Shown: positions 9,444 to 19,600 of the stretch, piece by piece
Position numbering within the stretch: position 1 is the first letter of the stretch
Layout of the letters: each line of letters starts with the position of its first letter
Made by a program: the position numbers and the translations under genes
Notes under the pieces: generated by a model
Database searches by the model: none
What the model was told of the DNA's origin: nothing
What the model saw: only the letters and a program-made list of their open reading frames with translations
Source: Cupriavidus pauculus
GTDB taxonomy: Bacteria > Pseudomonadota > Gammaproteobacteria > Burkholderiales > Burkholderiaceae
Length of the DNA: 64,000 bases
Direction of reading: 5' to 3'
NCBI RefSeq assembly: GCF_008693385.1
Contig: NZ_CP044067.1
Coordinates: forward strand, 1,242,501 to 1,306,500

Positions 9444-10472
9444 ATGCCGCCCCTTCGTTCCCTCTTTGTCACTGCCACGCTGAGCGCCTGCGCGCTCGCC
9501 GCGCCGTTGGCGGCCATGGCCGCCGACGATGGTCCCGCCTATGGGCCTGAGCTCGAAGGCTTCGATTATCCTGCGCCGGTGCAGCGCTTCTCGTTCACGT
9601 CGCAGGAAGAGCCGATGCAGATGGCCTACCTCGACGTGCAGCCGACCGCCGCGCCCAATGGCCGTACCGCCGTGCTGCTGCATGGCAAGAACTTTTGCGC
9701 CGCGACCTGGCAGGAGACCATCAAGCAACTGACGGGCGCCGGCTATCGCGTGATCGCGCCGGACCAGATCGGCTTCTGCAAGTCCACCAAGCCGCAGCGC
9801 TACCAGTACACGTTCCAGCAGCTCGCGCGCAACACGCATGCGCTGCTGACCTCGCTGGGCATCGGGCAGGCGACGGTCATCGGGCATTCCACGGGCGGGA
9901 TGCTGGCGATGCGTTATGCGCTGATGTATCCGAAGGAGACGCAGCAGCTCGTGCTCGTGAACCCGATCGGGCTCGAGGACTGGAAGGCCAAGGGGGTGCC
10001 GTCCCTGTCCGTGGATCAGTGGTATCAGCGCGAGCTCGGAACGACGGCGGACCGGATTCGCAAGTACGAGCAGGCGACGTACTACTTCGGGCAGTGGAAG
10101 CCGGAGTACGAGCCCTGGGTGCAGATGCTCGCGGGCATGTATCGCGGGCCGGGGAAGCAGATCGTGGCCTGGAACTCGGCGCTGCTGTACGACATGATCT
10201 ATACGCAGCCGGTGGTGTACGAGCTCGGGGCGATCAAGACGCCGACGTTGCTGCTGATCGGCGATCGGGATACGACGGCGATCGGCAAGGATGCGGCACC
10301 GGCGGAGGTGCAGCCTTTGCTGGGGCGGTATCCGGAGCTGGCGAAGGCTACGGCCAAGGCGTTGCCGAACGCGACGCTCGTGGAGTTTCCGGAGCTTGGG
10401 CATGCGCCGCAGATGCAGGATCCGGGGGCATTCCACAAGGCATTGCTGGAGGGGATGGCTCGGGTGAAGTGA
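9444..10472 (+). CDS. exported alpha/beta-fold hydrolase
   Basis: I start at the ATG at 9444, where a signal peptide begins (P-P-L-R-S-L-F..., ending A-A-M-A-A-D near residue 28). 342 residues. The alpha/beta hydrolase core shows the oxyanion segment L-L-H-G-K-N-F, the nucleophile elbow G-H-S-T-G-G, the acidic residue in I-G-D-R-D and the catalytic His in L-G-H-A-P-Q. It should act in the periplasm or outside the cell on an ester, amide or epoxide-like substrate that cannot be specified. It follows the LuxR gene and is closed off by the hairpin array at 10479. Confidence 0.88.
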   Translation: MPPLRSLFVTATLSACALAAPLAAMAADDGPAYGPELEGFDYPAPVQRFSFTSQEEPMQMAYLDVQPTAAPNGRTAVLLHGKNFCAATWQETIKQLTGAGYRVIAPDQIGFCKSTKPQRYQYTFQQLARNTHALLTSLGIGQATVIGHSTGGMLAMRYALMYPKETQQLVLVNPIGLEDWKAKGVPSLSVDQWYQRELGTTADRIRKYEQATYYFGQWKPEYEPWVQMLAGMYRGPGKQIVAWNSALLYDMIYTQPVVYELGAIKTPTLLLIGDRDTTAIGKDAAPAEVQPLLGRYPELAKATAKALPNATLVEFPELGHAPQMQDPGAFHKALLEGMARVK

Positions 10473-10478
10473 GGTTGG

Positions 10479-10654
10479 CCCTCTCCCCCGGCCCCTCTCC
10501 CCATGGGAGAGGGGAGAAAACCTAAAACAGTAGATTTTCTATACCCCCTCTCCCCCGGCCCCTCTCCCCATGGGAGAGGGGAGAAAGCCAAAAACAGTAG
10601 ATTCTCTATACCCCTCTCCCCCGGCCCCTCTCCCCAAGGGGGGAGGGGAGAAAA
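10479..10654. repeat. three tandem ~66-bp units, each with a GC-rich hairpin; likely bidirectional terminator
   Basis: Units start at 10479, 10546 and 10612 (spacing 67 and 66). Each opens with CCCTCTCCCCCGG and holds an inverted repeat. In unit 1 the arms are CCCCTCTCCC (10492-10501) and GGGAGAGGGG (10505-10514) around a 3-base loop. Units 1 and 2 then share the spacer AAAACAGTAGATT (one or two changes). Unit 3 has a degenerated right arm (AAGGGGGGAGGGG). The array sits between the convergent ends of the hydrolase gene and the glycosyl-hydrolase gene. A related single hairpin is at 33933-33956. Confidence 0.85.
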
Positions 10655-10695
10655 CCCACGGTTGCCCAAGTCCTGAGGCAAGAGGGGGAGCGTCC

Positions 10696-11751
10696 TCAGA
10701 ATGGCAGGCTGATATAAAGCTTCCCCAGGTCCGTCAGCTGCCCATCCGCGCCAAGCAGGCTCGTGAAGTGCGTATCGTTGTCCCAGCGCCCCGTGAACCA
10801 CGCATAGCGGAACACATCCGTGCGCTGCTCGCAGGTCGCGACCATGTCTTTCATCTGGGCCATCTGCTTGGCCGCCGAATCGATGGCCGCGTTGCCGTCG
10901 CCGACGTGCCAGTTGGCGAACTCGGTGACCCAGAACGGCTTGCCGTATTTCACGAGACGATCCAGCTGTCCCGACAGGCCATAGTCGTACCAGTGGAACG
11001 CGATGTAGTCGATCTGCGGATCGCGGTTGCCGTTGGCGGCGCGGTACTCGGTGTAGAACGCGTCCAGCCATGCCACCGGATCGTTGAACCCGTTCCCCAT
11101 GTTGCCCCACGTGATCGCCGGACCCACGAGCTTGACGCCCGTGTGCTGCGCCACGGCCTCGTAACGCGGCCACAGTGCCGCCGCGTCGCGGGGTTGCAGG
11201 TTGGCCTGGTCGCCAAGGTTCGGTTCGTTCAGCAGCAGCAGGTACTTGATCTTCGGATGCGCGCGCAGGTAGGCCTCGATGGCATTGCCGTCGAAGTTGC
11301 CGTTCCACAGCATGGGGATGTAGTCCATGTTGTAGGCGGTGCTGGTATCGGACGCCGCGGCGCTGTTGGGTTGCGAGCCCCAGTTGTACCACCAGCTCAC
11401 CCCGGGTGCGAGCGCGCCGAGGTCGTTGGCGCTGCGCAGGTCGTAGGCCACGCCGCGCTTGGCGCTCTTGGTCACGCCCGGCGTGCCGACGTTGCCCGTG
11501 CCACCGCTGTTGCCGGTGCCGCCGTTGTTGCCCGTGCCACCGGTACCGCCCGTGCCGGTATTGCCGTTGCTGCCCGAGCCCGACGACGGCGCACCGCCGG
11601 TACCGCCGCCGACGCTCGCGTCGTCACCGCCACCGCAGGCGGCGAGCGTCATCACGAGCAGTGCCGCGCCGAGCCAGCCCGCCGCGCGCCGCCACATTGC
11701 GCCCCGATTCACGGGGAACGTTGCCATCGCATTCGTTTGCAGGGTCATCAT
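10696..11751 (-). CDS. lipoprotein with glycoside-hydrolase-like (GH128/Asl1-type) catalytic domain
   Basis: 351 residues. The ATG at 11751 overlaps the stop of the upstream gene (ATGA). The lipobox M-T-L-A-A-C-G-G-G is followed by a ~50-residue Gly/Ser/Asn/Thr linker and then a domain starting K-R-G-V-A-Y-D. Recognisable (beta/alpha)8 glycosidase features are W-W-Y-N-W-G, L-L-L-N-E-P-N (acid/base Glu candidate), I-D-Y-I-A-F-H-W-Y and W-V-T-E-F-A-N-W (nucleophile Glu candidate), the pattern of the Asl1-like/GH128 beta-glucanase group. It should be anchored by lipid on the cell envelope. It is translationally coupled to a di-heme lipoprotein, an odd partner for a glucanase. Substrate specificity is inferred, not shown. 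Confidence 0.82.
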   Translation of the reverse strand: MMTLQTNAMATFPVNRGAMWRRAAGWLGAALLVMTLAACGGGDDASVGGGTGGAPSSGSGSNGNTGTGGTGGTGNNGGTGNSGGTGNVGTPGVTKSAKRGVAYDLRSANDLGALAPGVSWWYNWGSQPNSAAASDTSTAYNMDYIPMLWNGNFDGNAIEAYLRAHPKIKYLLLLNEPNLGDQANLQPRDAAALWPRYEAVAQHTGVKLVGPAITWGNMGNGFNDPVAWLDAFYTEYRAANGNRDPQIDYIAFHWYDYGLSGQLDRLVKYGKPFWVTEFANWHVGDGNAAIDSAAKQMAQMKDMVATCEQRTDVFRYAWFTGRWDNDTHFTSLLGADGQLTDLGKLYISLPF

Positions 11752-14153
11752 AGGGATTTCACAAAGTCGATCAGTTGCTGACGGTCGTCGGCGCTCAGTG
11801 CCTTGAACCGGTCCCGTGCGGCGCTGCCCTGGCCGCCGTGCCAGAGAATCGCTTCCTCGATGGTGCGCGCGCGGCCGTCGTGCAGGTAGCGCGTATTCGG
11901 ATCGATGCTCGCGAGCAGGCCCAGCCCCCAGAGCGGCGCGGTACGCCATTCGGCGCCGCTGGCGTTGCCCTGCGGATAGTTGTCCGCAAGGTCCTGCCCC
12001 ATGTCGTGCAGCAACAGATCCGTGTACGGATGGATCAGCTGGTTGCGCAGTTCGGCAAATTTGTGGGCGCCGCCGGTCGTGAGCGACGCCGCGTGGCACG
12101 ACGTGCAGCGGGCCTGCGTGAACAGCTGGCCGCCGCGCGCCACGCGATCCTGCATGCGGCTCTCGGCCTGCTGCGCGGCGGTGATGGTAGCCCCGCCCTG
12201 CTTGAGCTGCTCGACGATGGTCGGTGCCGGAATGCCGTTGAACTGCTGGCCCCTGAAATGACGCTGGGCCGGAACGCCGAGCAGGCTCAGGTAGTGCGAG
12301 ATGCGGTCGACATCGGCATCGGCAAGCTCGGGGCTGTTCGCATCGGCGGCACGGCAATCGCTGCCGGCCGTCGCGCGGCCGCAGAAATGCCTGGGCAGCA
12401 TCGACGTGGTCACACCCATGTCGCCATTGAGCGCGTCGGCGGTCTGCTGCAGCACCGTGGACGACGATGCCTTCCAGCCGAAGCGGCCCACACGCGAGAG
12501 GCGCGGATCGAGCGCGTCGGGCACGACCTGCACGCGGCCGAGCGTGCCGTCCGGATCCGTCGCGCTGGCCTGCGCCAGCGCGACGAGCGTGGATTCGGGC
12601 ACCGCTTCCAGCAGGCCCATGCCCGCAAGGTGCGGCGACGCGCGCACCGACATGCGGTCCGGCATCGGCAGCGTGTTGCCGCTGACGTCCGTCAGCGTGT
12701 AGACCGGCGTTTGCAGGGTATAGGCGGTGCCATCCGGATACTTGCCCGACGTATTGCGATAGCTCGACACGCGCAGGATCGCATTGCGGCCATCCCACGT
12801 GCGGCCGCCATCGGTGACGAGGCCCTGCCAGATACGGCCGCCGAAGCGGCTATCGGGCACGACGTTGCCATTGGCATCGGCCGAACCCGTCAGCACGACC
12901 ATATTGTTGAGCGGTACGTTGAAGCCCGGCGAGCTCTTGCCGTTGTTCGTGTGGCACTGCACGCAGGCCGCTTCCTGAAACTTCGGGCCCGCGCGGTTCG
13001 CGAGCGTGTCGAACAGCGTCGGATTGCCGGCCTCCACGTGCGCGCCGGTCAGGAACGACGAGTGGAACAGGCGGCGGCCTTCCACGAACGGCTGGATATT
13101 GCGGCCGGCGATGTTCGGCGACGCCTGCAGCAGCTGCATCTCCGGTTCGTTCGACGCATCCTCGTGCAGCGTCATCATCGGTCCGCCCGCGAACGCTTCG
13201 ATCGGAATCAGCTTCGTATCCCACGGAATCGCGGCGGCGTCGCAGCATGGGCCGCGGAACCACGGCACCACGCCGGGCGAGCCGACCTTGTAGGTGATGA
13301 CGTCGGCGTAGTAGTTGAAGCGGCCCAGCGCATCGCCCTGCCTGCCCGCGAGAAAGATGCCGAGCTCGAATTCGACCAGATCGCCATTGCGCAGCCCGCG
13401 GTTCAGGCGCGGCAGCGTCTTGATCTGCTTGACCAGCACGAACTCGCCATCCTGCGGCGGCACGTTGAGGTCGGTGTCGTAGTTGCTGTCCGGATCCTCG
13501 CCCAGACTGTCGTAGTTGGCGATGGGCGTGCTCAGCTCCTGGCCGTCCTTGAGCATGCCCACCGGCAGGCGCTTGACGCCGCCGTTGTCGCCGTACAGGG
13601 CCACCGCGGTCGGGCCCGGATCGTCGCCATCGCGGCGGCCGATAAACCCGAAGCGGAAATTGGTGCCATACATCCACCATTGCGGCTTGATGACCAACGT
13701 GAGGATTCGCTCCGCCGGATTGGCAGGCGATACGTTGTCATAAATGGTAATCGCGTGGGTCCGGCGTTCAAAATAATGCGGCGCGAAAATGCCATAGAGA
13801 TCGCCGCCGGCATTGGTGCCCGTTTCCGACGATTCGCGCGCGTGACGATCGCGCACGCGGCCGCCGACGCGGGTCACGAGCGTGCCGTCCGCCAGCGTGT
13901 ATTGGGTAGACGGCTCGACGCTGGACCAGCTCAGCGGCGTAAAGGCGCCCACCGGCAACGGCTGGTTGGTCGAGGGACCGGTGCCGCCGCTACTGCCATT
14001 GCCACCGTTGCCGCCGCTGGCGCCGCTGCCGCCGGATCCATCGCCGCCGCCGCAGCCCGTCAGCGCCAGTATCCCGGCGAACATGCCCGCGCCCAGCAGA
14101 CGACAGGCGGCCGCCATCCAGCGCGATGGCGCGTCGTTTCCCTGATGCATCAT
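11748..14153 (-). CDS. di-heme (DUF1111/peroxidase-like) cytochrome c lipoprotein
   Basis: 801 residues. A signal peptide ends at the lipobox A-L-T-G-C-G-G-G, followed by a Gly/Ser/Asn-rich linker like that of the downstream gene. Two c-type heme sites are visible, C-V-Q-C-H in the middle and C-T-S-C-H nearer the C-terminus, together with R-Y-L-H-D-G-R-A-R-T-I-E-E-A-I-L-W-H-G-G, the hallmark of the DUF1111 'thiol oxidoreductase' / di-heme peroxidase-related family. It is predicted to be periplasmic or surface-exposed. The N-terminal ~330 residues precede the first heme motif and look like an extra domain; the protein is longer than the usual ~450-500 residues of that family. First gene of a two-gene unit. 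Confidence 0.85.
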   Translation of the reverse strand: MMHQGNDAPSRWMAAACRLLGAGMFAGILALTGCGGGDGSGGSGASGGNGGNGSSGGTGPSTNQPLPVGAFTPLSWSSVEPSTQYTLADGTLVTRVGGRVRDRHARESSETGTNAGGDLYGIFAPHYFERRTHAITIYDNVSPANPAERILTLVIKPQWWMYGTNFRFGFIGRRDGDDPGPTAVALYGDNGGVKRLPVGMLKDGQELSTPIANYDSLGEDPDSNYDTDLNVPPQDGEFVLVKQIKTLPRLNRGLRNGDLVEFELGIFLAGRQGDALGRFNYYADVITYKVGSPGVVPWFRGPCCDAAAIPWDTKLIPIEAFAGGPMMTLHEDASNEPEMQLLQASPNIAGRNIQPFVEGRRLFHSSFLTGAHVEAGNPTLFDTLANRAGPKFQEAACVQCHTNNGKSSPGFNVPLNNMVVLTGSADANGNVVPDSRFGGRIWQGLVTDGGRTWDGRNAILRVSSYRNTSGKYPDGTAYTLQTPVYTLTDVSGNTLPMPDRMSVRASPHLAGMGLLEAVPESTLVALAQASATDPDGTLGRVQVVPDALDPRLSRVGRFGWKASSSTVLQQTADALNGDMGVTTSMLPRHFCGRATAGSDCRAADANSPELADADVDRISHYLSLLGVPAQRHFRGQQFNGIPAPTIVEQLKQGGATITAAQQAESRMQDRVARGGQLFTQARCTSCHAASLTTGGAHKFAELRNQLIHPYTDLLLHDMGQDLADNYPQGNASGAEWRTAPLWGLGLLASIDPNTRYLHDGRARTIEEAILWHGGQGSAARDRFKALSADDRQQLIDFVKSL

Positions 14154-14438
14154 TGACCCTTTTTTGTATGAACGTGCTTTCTTTTTAAATTCGCACGTGT
14201 CGAACCATCTGACTCGATAAAACCGTTCGAAAATGCTTGCAAATCGCTAGCGGTAAATAATCGATGCCGATGACACGCGGATGATAAATTAATTGGATGG
14301 CTTGTAAATACCCTCCCCGTTAATTTCCGCGATGGTGCACGCGGACGGGGGCCGGCGCCAAACGGGGGCATAATCGGGCGGTCTGGAGGAGTGCGCCACG
14401 GCGCGCCTCGTTCCTGGGGTGATTCCCCCCAATGCATC

Positions 14439-15098
14439 ATGACTTTCGACCTCTTCGACTCGCTGCCGCCGGAACCCGATGACGATCCGACCGAGACCCT
14501 CGCGCCCGGCGCGGTGTTGTTGCGGCGCTTCGCCCGCGACGACGACCAGGCGTTGCTCGCCGCAGTGGGCGACGTCACGGCCAGCGCGCCCTGGCGGCAC
14601 CTGATCACGCCCGGTGGCCTGCGCATGTCCGTGGCCATGACCAACTGCGGCAGCTATGGCTGGGTGTCGGACCGCGCGGGCTATCGCTACGATCCGATCG
14701 ACCCCGACAGCGGACTGCCGTGGCCGTCGCTGCCCGCGCCGTTTCTGTCCCTGGCCGCGCGGGCCGCGGCCGCGGGCGGGTATGACGGGTTCGTGCCCGA
14801 TGCCTGCCTGATCAACCGGTATCTGCCCGGAACGCGGCTGTCCCTGCATCAGGACCGGGACGAACAGGACATGCGCGCGCCGATCGTTTCGGTGTCGCTA
14901 GGACTGCCCGCAACGTTTCTGTTTGGCGGACTGCGCCGGGCCGACCGGCCCGCGCGCGTGCGGCTCGCCCATGGCGACGTCGTCGTCTGGGGCGGCCCAT
15001 CGAGGCTGGTATTCCACGGGATTGCGCCGCTGGCCGATGGCGACCATCCATTGCTGGGCCACGAGCGCATCAACCTCACGTTTCGCAAGGCGCGATAA
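14439..15098 (+). CDS. alkB: AlkB-type DNA/RNA dealkylating dioxygenase
   Basis: 219 residues from the ATG at 14439. The Fe(II)/2-oxoglutarate core is clear: N-R-Y-L-P-G-T-R-L-S-L-H-Q-D (His-x-Asp iron ligands), the substrate/cofactor segment S-L-G-L-P-A-T-F-L-F-G-G, V-V-W-G-G-P-S-R-L-V-F-H-G-I (distal iron His) and R-I-N-L-T-F-R (2-oxoglutarate-binding Arg). The length matches E. coli AlkB (216). It oxidatively removes methyl groups such as 1-methyladenine and 3-methylcytosine from DNA. No ada gene is adjacent. It is divergent from the di-heme lipoprotein, with a 285-bp region between them. Confidence 0.95.
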   Translation: MTFDLFDSLPPEPDDDPTETLAPGAVLLRRFARDDDQALLAAVGDVTASAPWRHLITPGGLRMSVAMTNCGSYGWVSDRAGYRYDPIDPDSGLPWPSLPAPFLSLAARAAAAGGYDGFVPDACLINRYLPGTRLSLHQDRDEQDMRAPIVSVSLGLPATFLFGGLRRADRPARVRLAHGDVVVWGGPSRLVFHGIAPLADGDHPLLGHERINLTFRKAR

Positions 15099-15232
15099 GG
15101 CGTCGTGGCCTGAAATCGTAAGGGGTTGCCTAAAAAATGTAACTCGGGGGGCGCGCGTCGTCGTACGATTGCCGGACCACGACAATACGCACCGACGCGC
15201 ACGCGGACGGTGCCATAGCCGAGACAATCGCC

Positions 15233-16654
15233 ATGACCACCACCCCCGCCGCCCCGGCCGCCGTGACGACCGGACGCGCGGCAGACTCGATTCGCGCCGC
15301 CCTGCTGATTCTCGCGTGCATTGCCGTGGCGACGATCGCCGGCCACGCGGCGGGCGCCTCGCCCAAGCTGATCCTGGCCGCGGCGCTCGTGCTGTCGACG
15401 GTGTGCTGCTGGGCCGTGGGCGTGCTGCCCGAGCCGACCACCACGCTGTTGTTCTTCCTCTGCGCCGTGGTGTTCCATATCGCGCCGCCGGCCGTCGTGT
15501 TCTCGGGCTTTTCCTCGGCCGCGTGGTGGCTGATGTTCGGCGGCGCCGTCACCGGTGTCGCGCTGCGCAATACGGGGCTGGCGCTGCGGCTGGCGGACCG
15601 TATCTTCCATCAACGCGCCAATCGCTACACGCAGGTCATCGCGACGGTCGCCGCAACGTCGGTCGGCCTCGCGTTCCTGATGCCCTCGACGACCGGACGC
15701 GTGCTGCTGCTGATGCCGATCGTGCTGGCGCTCGCGGATCGGCTCGGCTTCGGTCCGCACTCGAACGGGCGCATCGGCATGGTGCTGACCGTGGCCGCGG
15801 CGAGCTATATGCCGCCCGCGACGATCCTGCCGGCCAATATCCCGAACAGCGTGCTGCTCGGCGCCGCGAGCTCGCTCTATGGCATCAACCTCAGCTACGG
15901 CAGTTACCTGCTGCTGCATTTTCCGGTGCTGGGCCTGCTGAAGACCGTGATCCTGGTCTGGCTCGTGTGCAAGTTGTTTCCGGAGAGCGGGCCGATGCCG
16001 CCCCAGCAGGGCGCGAGCCATGCCGCGATGAGCCGGCAGGAACGCCTGCTCGCCGTGATTCTCGCGGTGGCCGTCGCCGGATTCGCCACCGATGCGTGGC
16101 ACGGCATCTCGCCCGCATGGATTTCGCTGGCCGCGTGCATCGTCTGTCTGCTGCCCGGCATCGGGCTCGTGCCGTCGAAAGCGCTGAACGAGCAGGTACA
16201 CCTCGTGCCGCTGCTGTACGTGGCCGGCTTTCTCGGTCTGGGCGCGGTCGTGGAGTCGACGGGGCTCGGCACCGCGATCAGCGGCGCGCTGCTGCATTGG
16301 CTGCCGCTCGCACCGGGCCATACCGTGGGAAACGTGGGCGCGTTGAGCGCCATGGGCGCCGCGCTGGGACTGGTATCGACGCTGCCGGCGTTGCCGGCCG
16401 TGCTGACACCGCTGGCGAAGGATCTGGCCACGGCCACGGGGCTGCCGCTGGAGACCGTGCTGATGCTGCAGGTGCCGGTGTTCTCCACCGTATTCCTGCC
16501 TTACCAGTCGCCGCCGATCATGATCGCGATGCAGCTCGGCGGCGTGGGGTTGCGGCACGGCACGCGACTGTGCCTCGCGCTGGCCGCGATCACGGTCGTC
16601 GTGCTGCTGCCGCTGGACTACCTGTGGTGGCGCGCGCTCGGCTATCTGCATTGA
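15233..16654 (+). CDS. SLC13/DASS-type anion (dicarboxylate) transporter
   Basis: 473 residues with about 11-12 membrane segments. Two inward re-entrant motif regions are visible, M-P-S-T-T-G-R and, in the second half, P-Y-Q-S-P-P-I, matching the S-N-T-type motifs of divalent-anion:Na+ symporters although the Asn positions differ. It should move a carboxylate or similar anion across the inner membrane. It lies just before the convergent 3' end of the 5-oxoprolinase gene (25 bp apart), so a role in carrying an organic or amino acid for that cluster is possible but not shown. Confidence 0.82.
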   Translation: MTTTPAAPAAVTTGRAADSIRAALLILACIAVATIAGHAAGASPKLILAAALVLSTVCCWAVGVLPEPTTTLLFFLCAVVFHIAPPAVVFSGFSSAAWWLMFGGAVTGVALRNTGLALRLADRIFHQRANRYTQVIATVAATSVGLAFLMPSTTGRVLLLMPIVLALADRLGFGPHSNGRIGMVLTVAAASYMPPATILPANIPNSVLLGAASSLYGINLSYGSYLLLHFPVLGLLKTVILVWLVCKLFPESGPMPPQQGASHAAMSRQERLLAVILAVAVAGFATDAWHGISPAWISLAACIVCLLPGIGLVPSKALNEQVHLVPLLYVAGFLGLGAVVESTGLGTAISGALLHWLPLAPGHTVGNVGALSAMGAALGLVSTLPALPAVLTPLAKDLATATGLPLETVLMLQVPVFSTVFLPYQSPPIMIAMQLGGVGLRHGTRLCLALAAITVVVLLPLDYLWWRALGYLH

Positions 16655-16679
16655 GCGCGCGCCAGGCGACCGCCGGGCC

Positions 16680-19600
16680 TCAGGCCCTGCCGTAGCCACC
16701 GCCTCCCGGCGTTTCGATCACGAACGCGTCGCCGGCATTCACCGTGGCGGTGTGGGTGGCACCGAAGTGCTCGACGGCGCCATCCGCGCGTTCGATCCAG
16801 TTGCAGCCCGCGGCCGCATCGCTGCCACCGGCCAGGCCGAACGGCCGCACGCGACGGCGTCCCGCGAGGATGCTCGCGGTCATCGGCTCGCGGAAGCGGA
16901 TCTTGCGGATCGCGCCGTCGCCGCCGCGCCATTTGCCGTCGCCACCGCTGCCGTAGCGGATCGCATGCGTTTCGACGAGTACCGGGAAGCGCGTCTCGAG
17001 CACTTCCGGATCGGTCATGCGCGAGTTGGTCATATGCGTCTGCACCGCCGACGTACCGTGATGGCCATGACCGGCACCCGAGCCGCCGGCGATCGTCTCG
17101 TAATACTGCCGCTGGGCGTCGCCGAACGTGAAATTGTTCATCGTGCCCTGCGAGGCGGCCAGCACGCCCAGCGCGCCGTACAGCGCGTCGGTCGCGGCCT
17201 GCGAGACTTCCACGTTGCCCGCGACCACGGCGGCCGGGTACACGGGGTTCAGCATCGAGCCCGTCGGAATCACGATATCGATCGGGCGCAGCACGCCTTC
17301 GTTCATCGGAATCGCTTCGTCGATCAGCGTACGGAACACATACAGCACCGCCGCCTTGCAGATGGAGCGCGGCGCGTTGAAGTTCGTCGGCCGCTGCGTG
17401 CTCGTGCCCGTGAAGTCCACCTTGACCTGGCCGCGCTCGCGATCGATCGACACGCGCACGCGGATCACCGCGCCGTCGTCCATCTCGCACGCGTACTCGC
17501 CTTCCTTGAGGTGCTTCGCGGCGCGGCGCACCGCTTCCTCGGCGTTGTCCTGCACGTGGCCCATATAGGCCATGACGACATCGCGGCCGTAGTGGTGGAT
17601 GGCCCGCATGAGCTCGTTGACGCCGGTTTCGCACGCGGCAACCTGTGCAATCAGATCGGCGATGTTCTGGTCGATATTGCGCGCCGGATGCGGGCCGCTC
17701 GCGAACAGCTCGCGCACGGACTGCTCGAGGAACACGCCATTGCGCGCGATACGCACATTGTCCAGCAGCACGCCTTCCTGCTCGATCGACACGCTGGCCG
17801 ACGGCATCGAGCCCGGCGTGATGCCGCCCACGTCGCCGTGGTGGCCGCGCGCGGCTACGTAGAACAGCAGGTCGCCGTCGTTGCGATCGAACACGGGCAT
17901 GACCACGGTGATGTCCGGCAGGTGCGTGCCGCCGTTGTAGGGCAGGTTCAGCATGTAGACGTCGCCGGGCGCCATATGCGCGCGGTGGCCGTCGATCACG
18001 GCGCGAACGCTGTCGCTCATCGAACCGAGGTGCACCGGGATATGCGGCGCGTTGGCGATGAGGTTGCCCTCCGCGTCGAACAGCGCGCACGAGAAGTCGA
18101 GGCGCTCCTTCATATTGACCGAACGCGAGGTCTTCTCGAGCGTGGTGCCCATCTGCTGCGCGATGGACATGAACAGATTGTTGAAGATCTCCAGATGCAC
18201 CGGATGGCGTTCCGTCGTGATGCCGCCATGACGGCTGCGTTCGCCGGTGCGCGCGAGGCGCAGCGTGCCATCGTCGAGGACGGTCGCGGTCCAGCCCGGT
18301 TCGACGACGATGGTCGAGATGTCCTCGCTGATCAGCGCCGGGCCCGCCACGCTGTCGCCCGCGGCGAGCGCGCGGCGGCGGCGCAGCGGGACGTCGCCCC
18401 AGCCGGCTTGTGCGCCGTCGTCTTCCGACGTCACGTGCAGCGTCACGGTTTCGTTCGCCGGCACGGCATTGCCCGCGGCGGCGGACTTGCCCTGATGGCC
18501 CGCCGCGGCCAGCGCGCCTTCGCGCGTGCCCGCCACATCCATCACGCCGATCGCTTCCACGGCGATGGACTCGATGACCAGCGGCTTGCCTTCCATCGCA
18601 AAGCCGAAGCGCTGGCGATGCGCCTGCTCGAACGCAAGCCCCATGTCGGCGGCATCGGCACGATCGACTTCGATCGGGGTATCGGTGTCCTTGTACTTGA
18701 TACGCGCGCGCTCGACGTAGGTCACCGCATTGGGCGGCACCTGCTGTGCCGCGAGCTCGCCGCCGGCCTCGTCGGCCACGCGCGCCCATACGCCTTCCAG
18801 TGCCGACACTGCGCGGTCGTCGAGCACCTCTTCCACCGCGAATTCGCGTAGCGCGCGCAGGTCGGACAGGCCCATGCCAAGCGCGGACAGCACCCCCGCG
18901 AACGGATGGATCACCACGCGGCCGATGCCGAGCACGTCGGCCACGCGGCAGGCGTGCTGGCCGCCCGCGCCGCCGAACGAACACATCGCATAGTCGCTGA
19001 CGTCATAGCCGCGCTCCACCGAGATCATCTTGATCGCGCGCGCCATGCTGTCCACCGCCACCGACAGGAACCCTTCGGCCACGGCCTCCGGCGTCATGGC
19101 CACGCCGCTCTGCGCGGCCACGTCGTGGGCCAGCAGCGCAAAGCGCTCGCGCACGACGTCCACGTCGATGGGCTCGTTGCCTTCGGGGCCGAAGACATGC
19201 GGGAAGTGCTCGGGCTGGATGCGGCCAAGCATCACGTTGCAATCGGTGACCGTCAGCGGGCCGCCGTTGCGATAGCAGGCGGGCCCGGGATTGGCGCCGG
19301 CCGATTCCGGCCCGACCTTGAAGCGTCCGTTCTCGAACGTGCAGATCGAACCACCGCCGGCCGCCACGGTATGCACGTGCATCATCGGCGCGCGCACGCG
19401 CACGCCCGCCACCTGCGTCTCGAATACGCGCTCGTATTCGCCGTCGTAGTGCATGACGTCCGTCGATGTGCCGCCCATATCGAAGCCGATCACGCGATGT
19501 TCGCCGACGTTGGCACACGTCTTGACCGCGCCGACCACACCGCCGGCGGGGCCGGACAGGATCGCGTCCTTGCCCTGGAAGCGCTGGGCGCTGGCCAGCC

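Noticed and set aside
10479..10654. Possible CRISPR array
   Set aside because: Only three units, no unique spacers, no cas genes; the units themselves are hairpins.
11775..14156. 793-codon open frame antisense to the di-heme lipoprotein
   Set aside because: Low-information Arg/Ala-rich translation; the opposite strand carries heme motifs and a lipobox.
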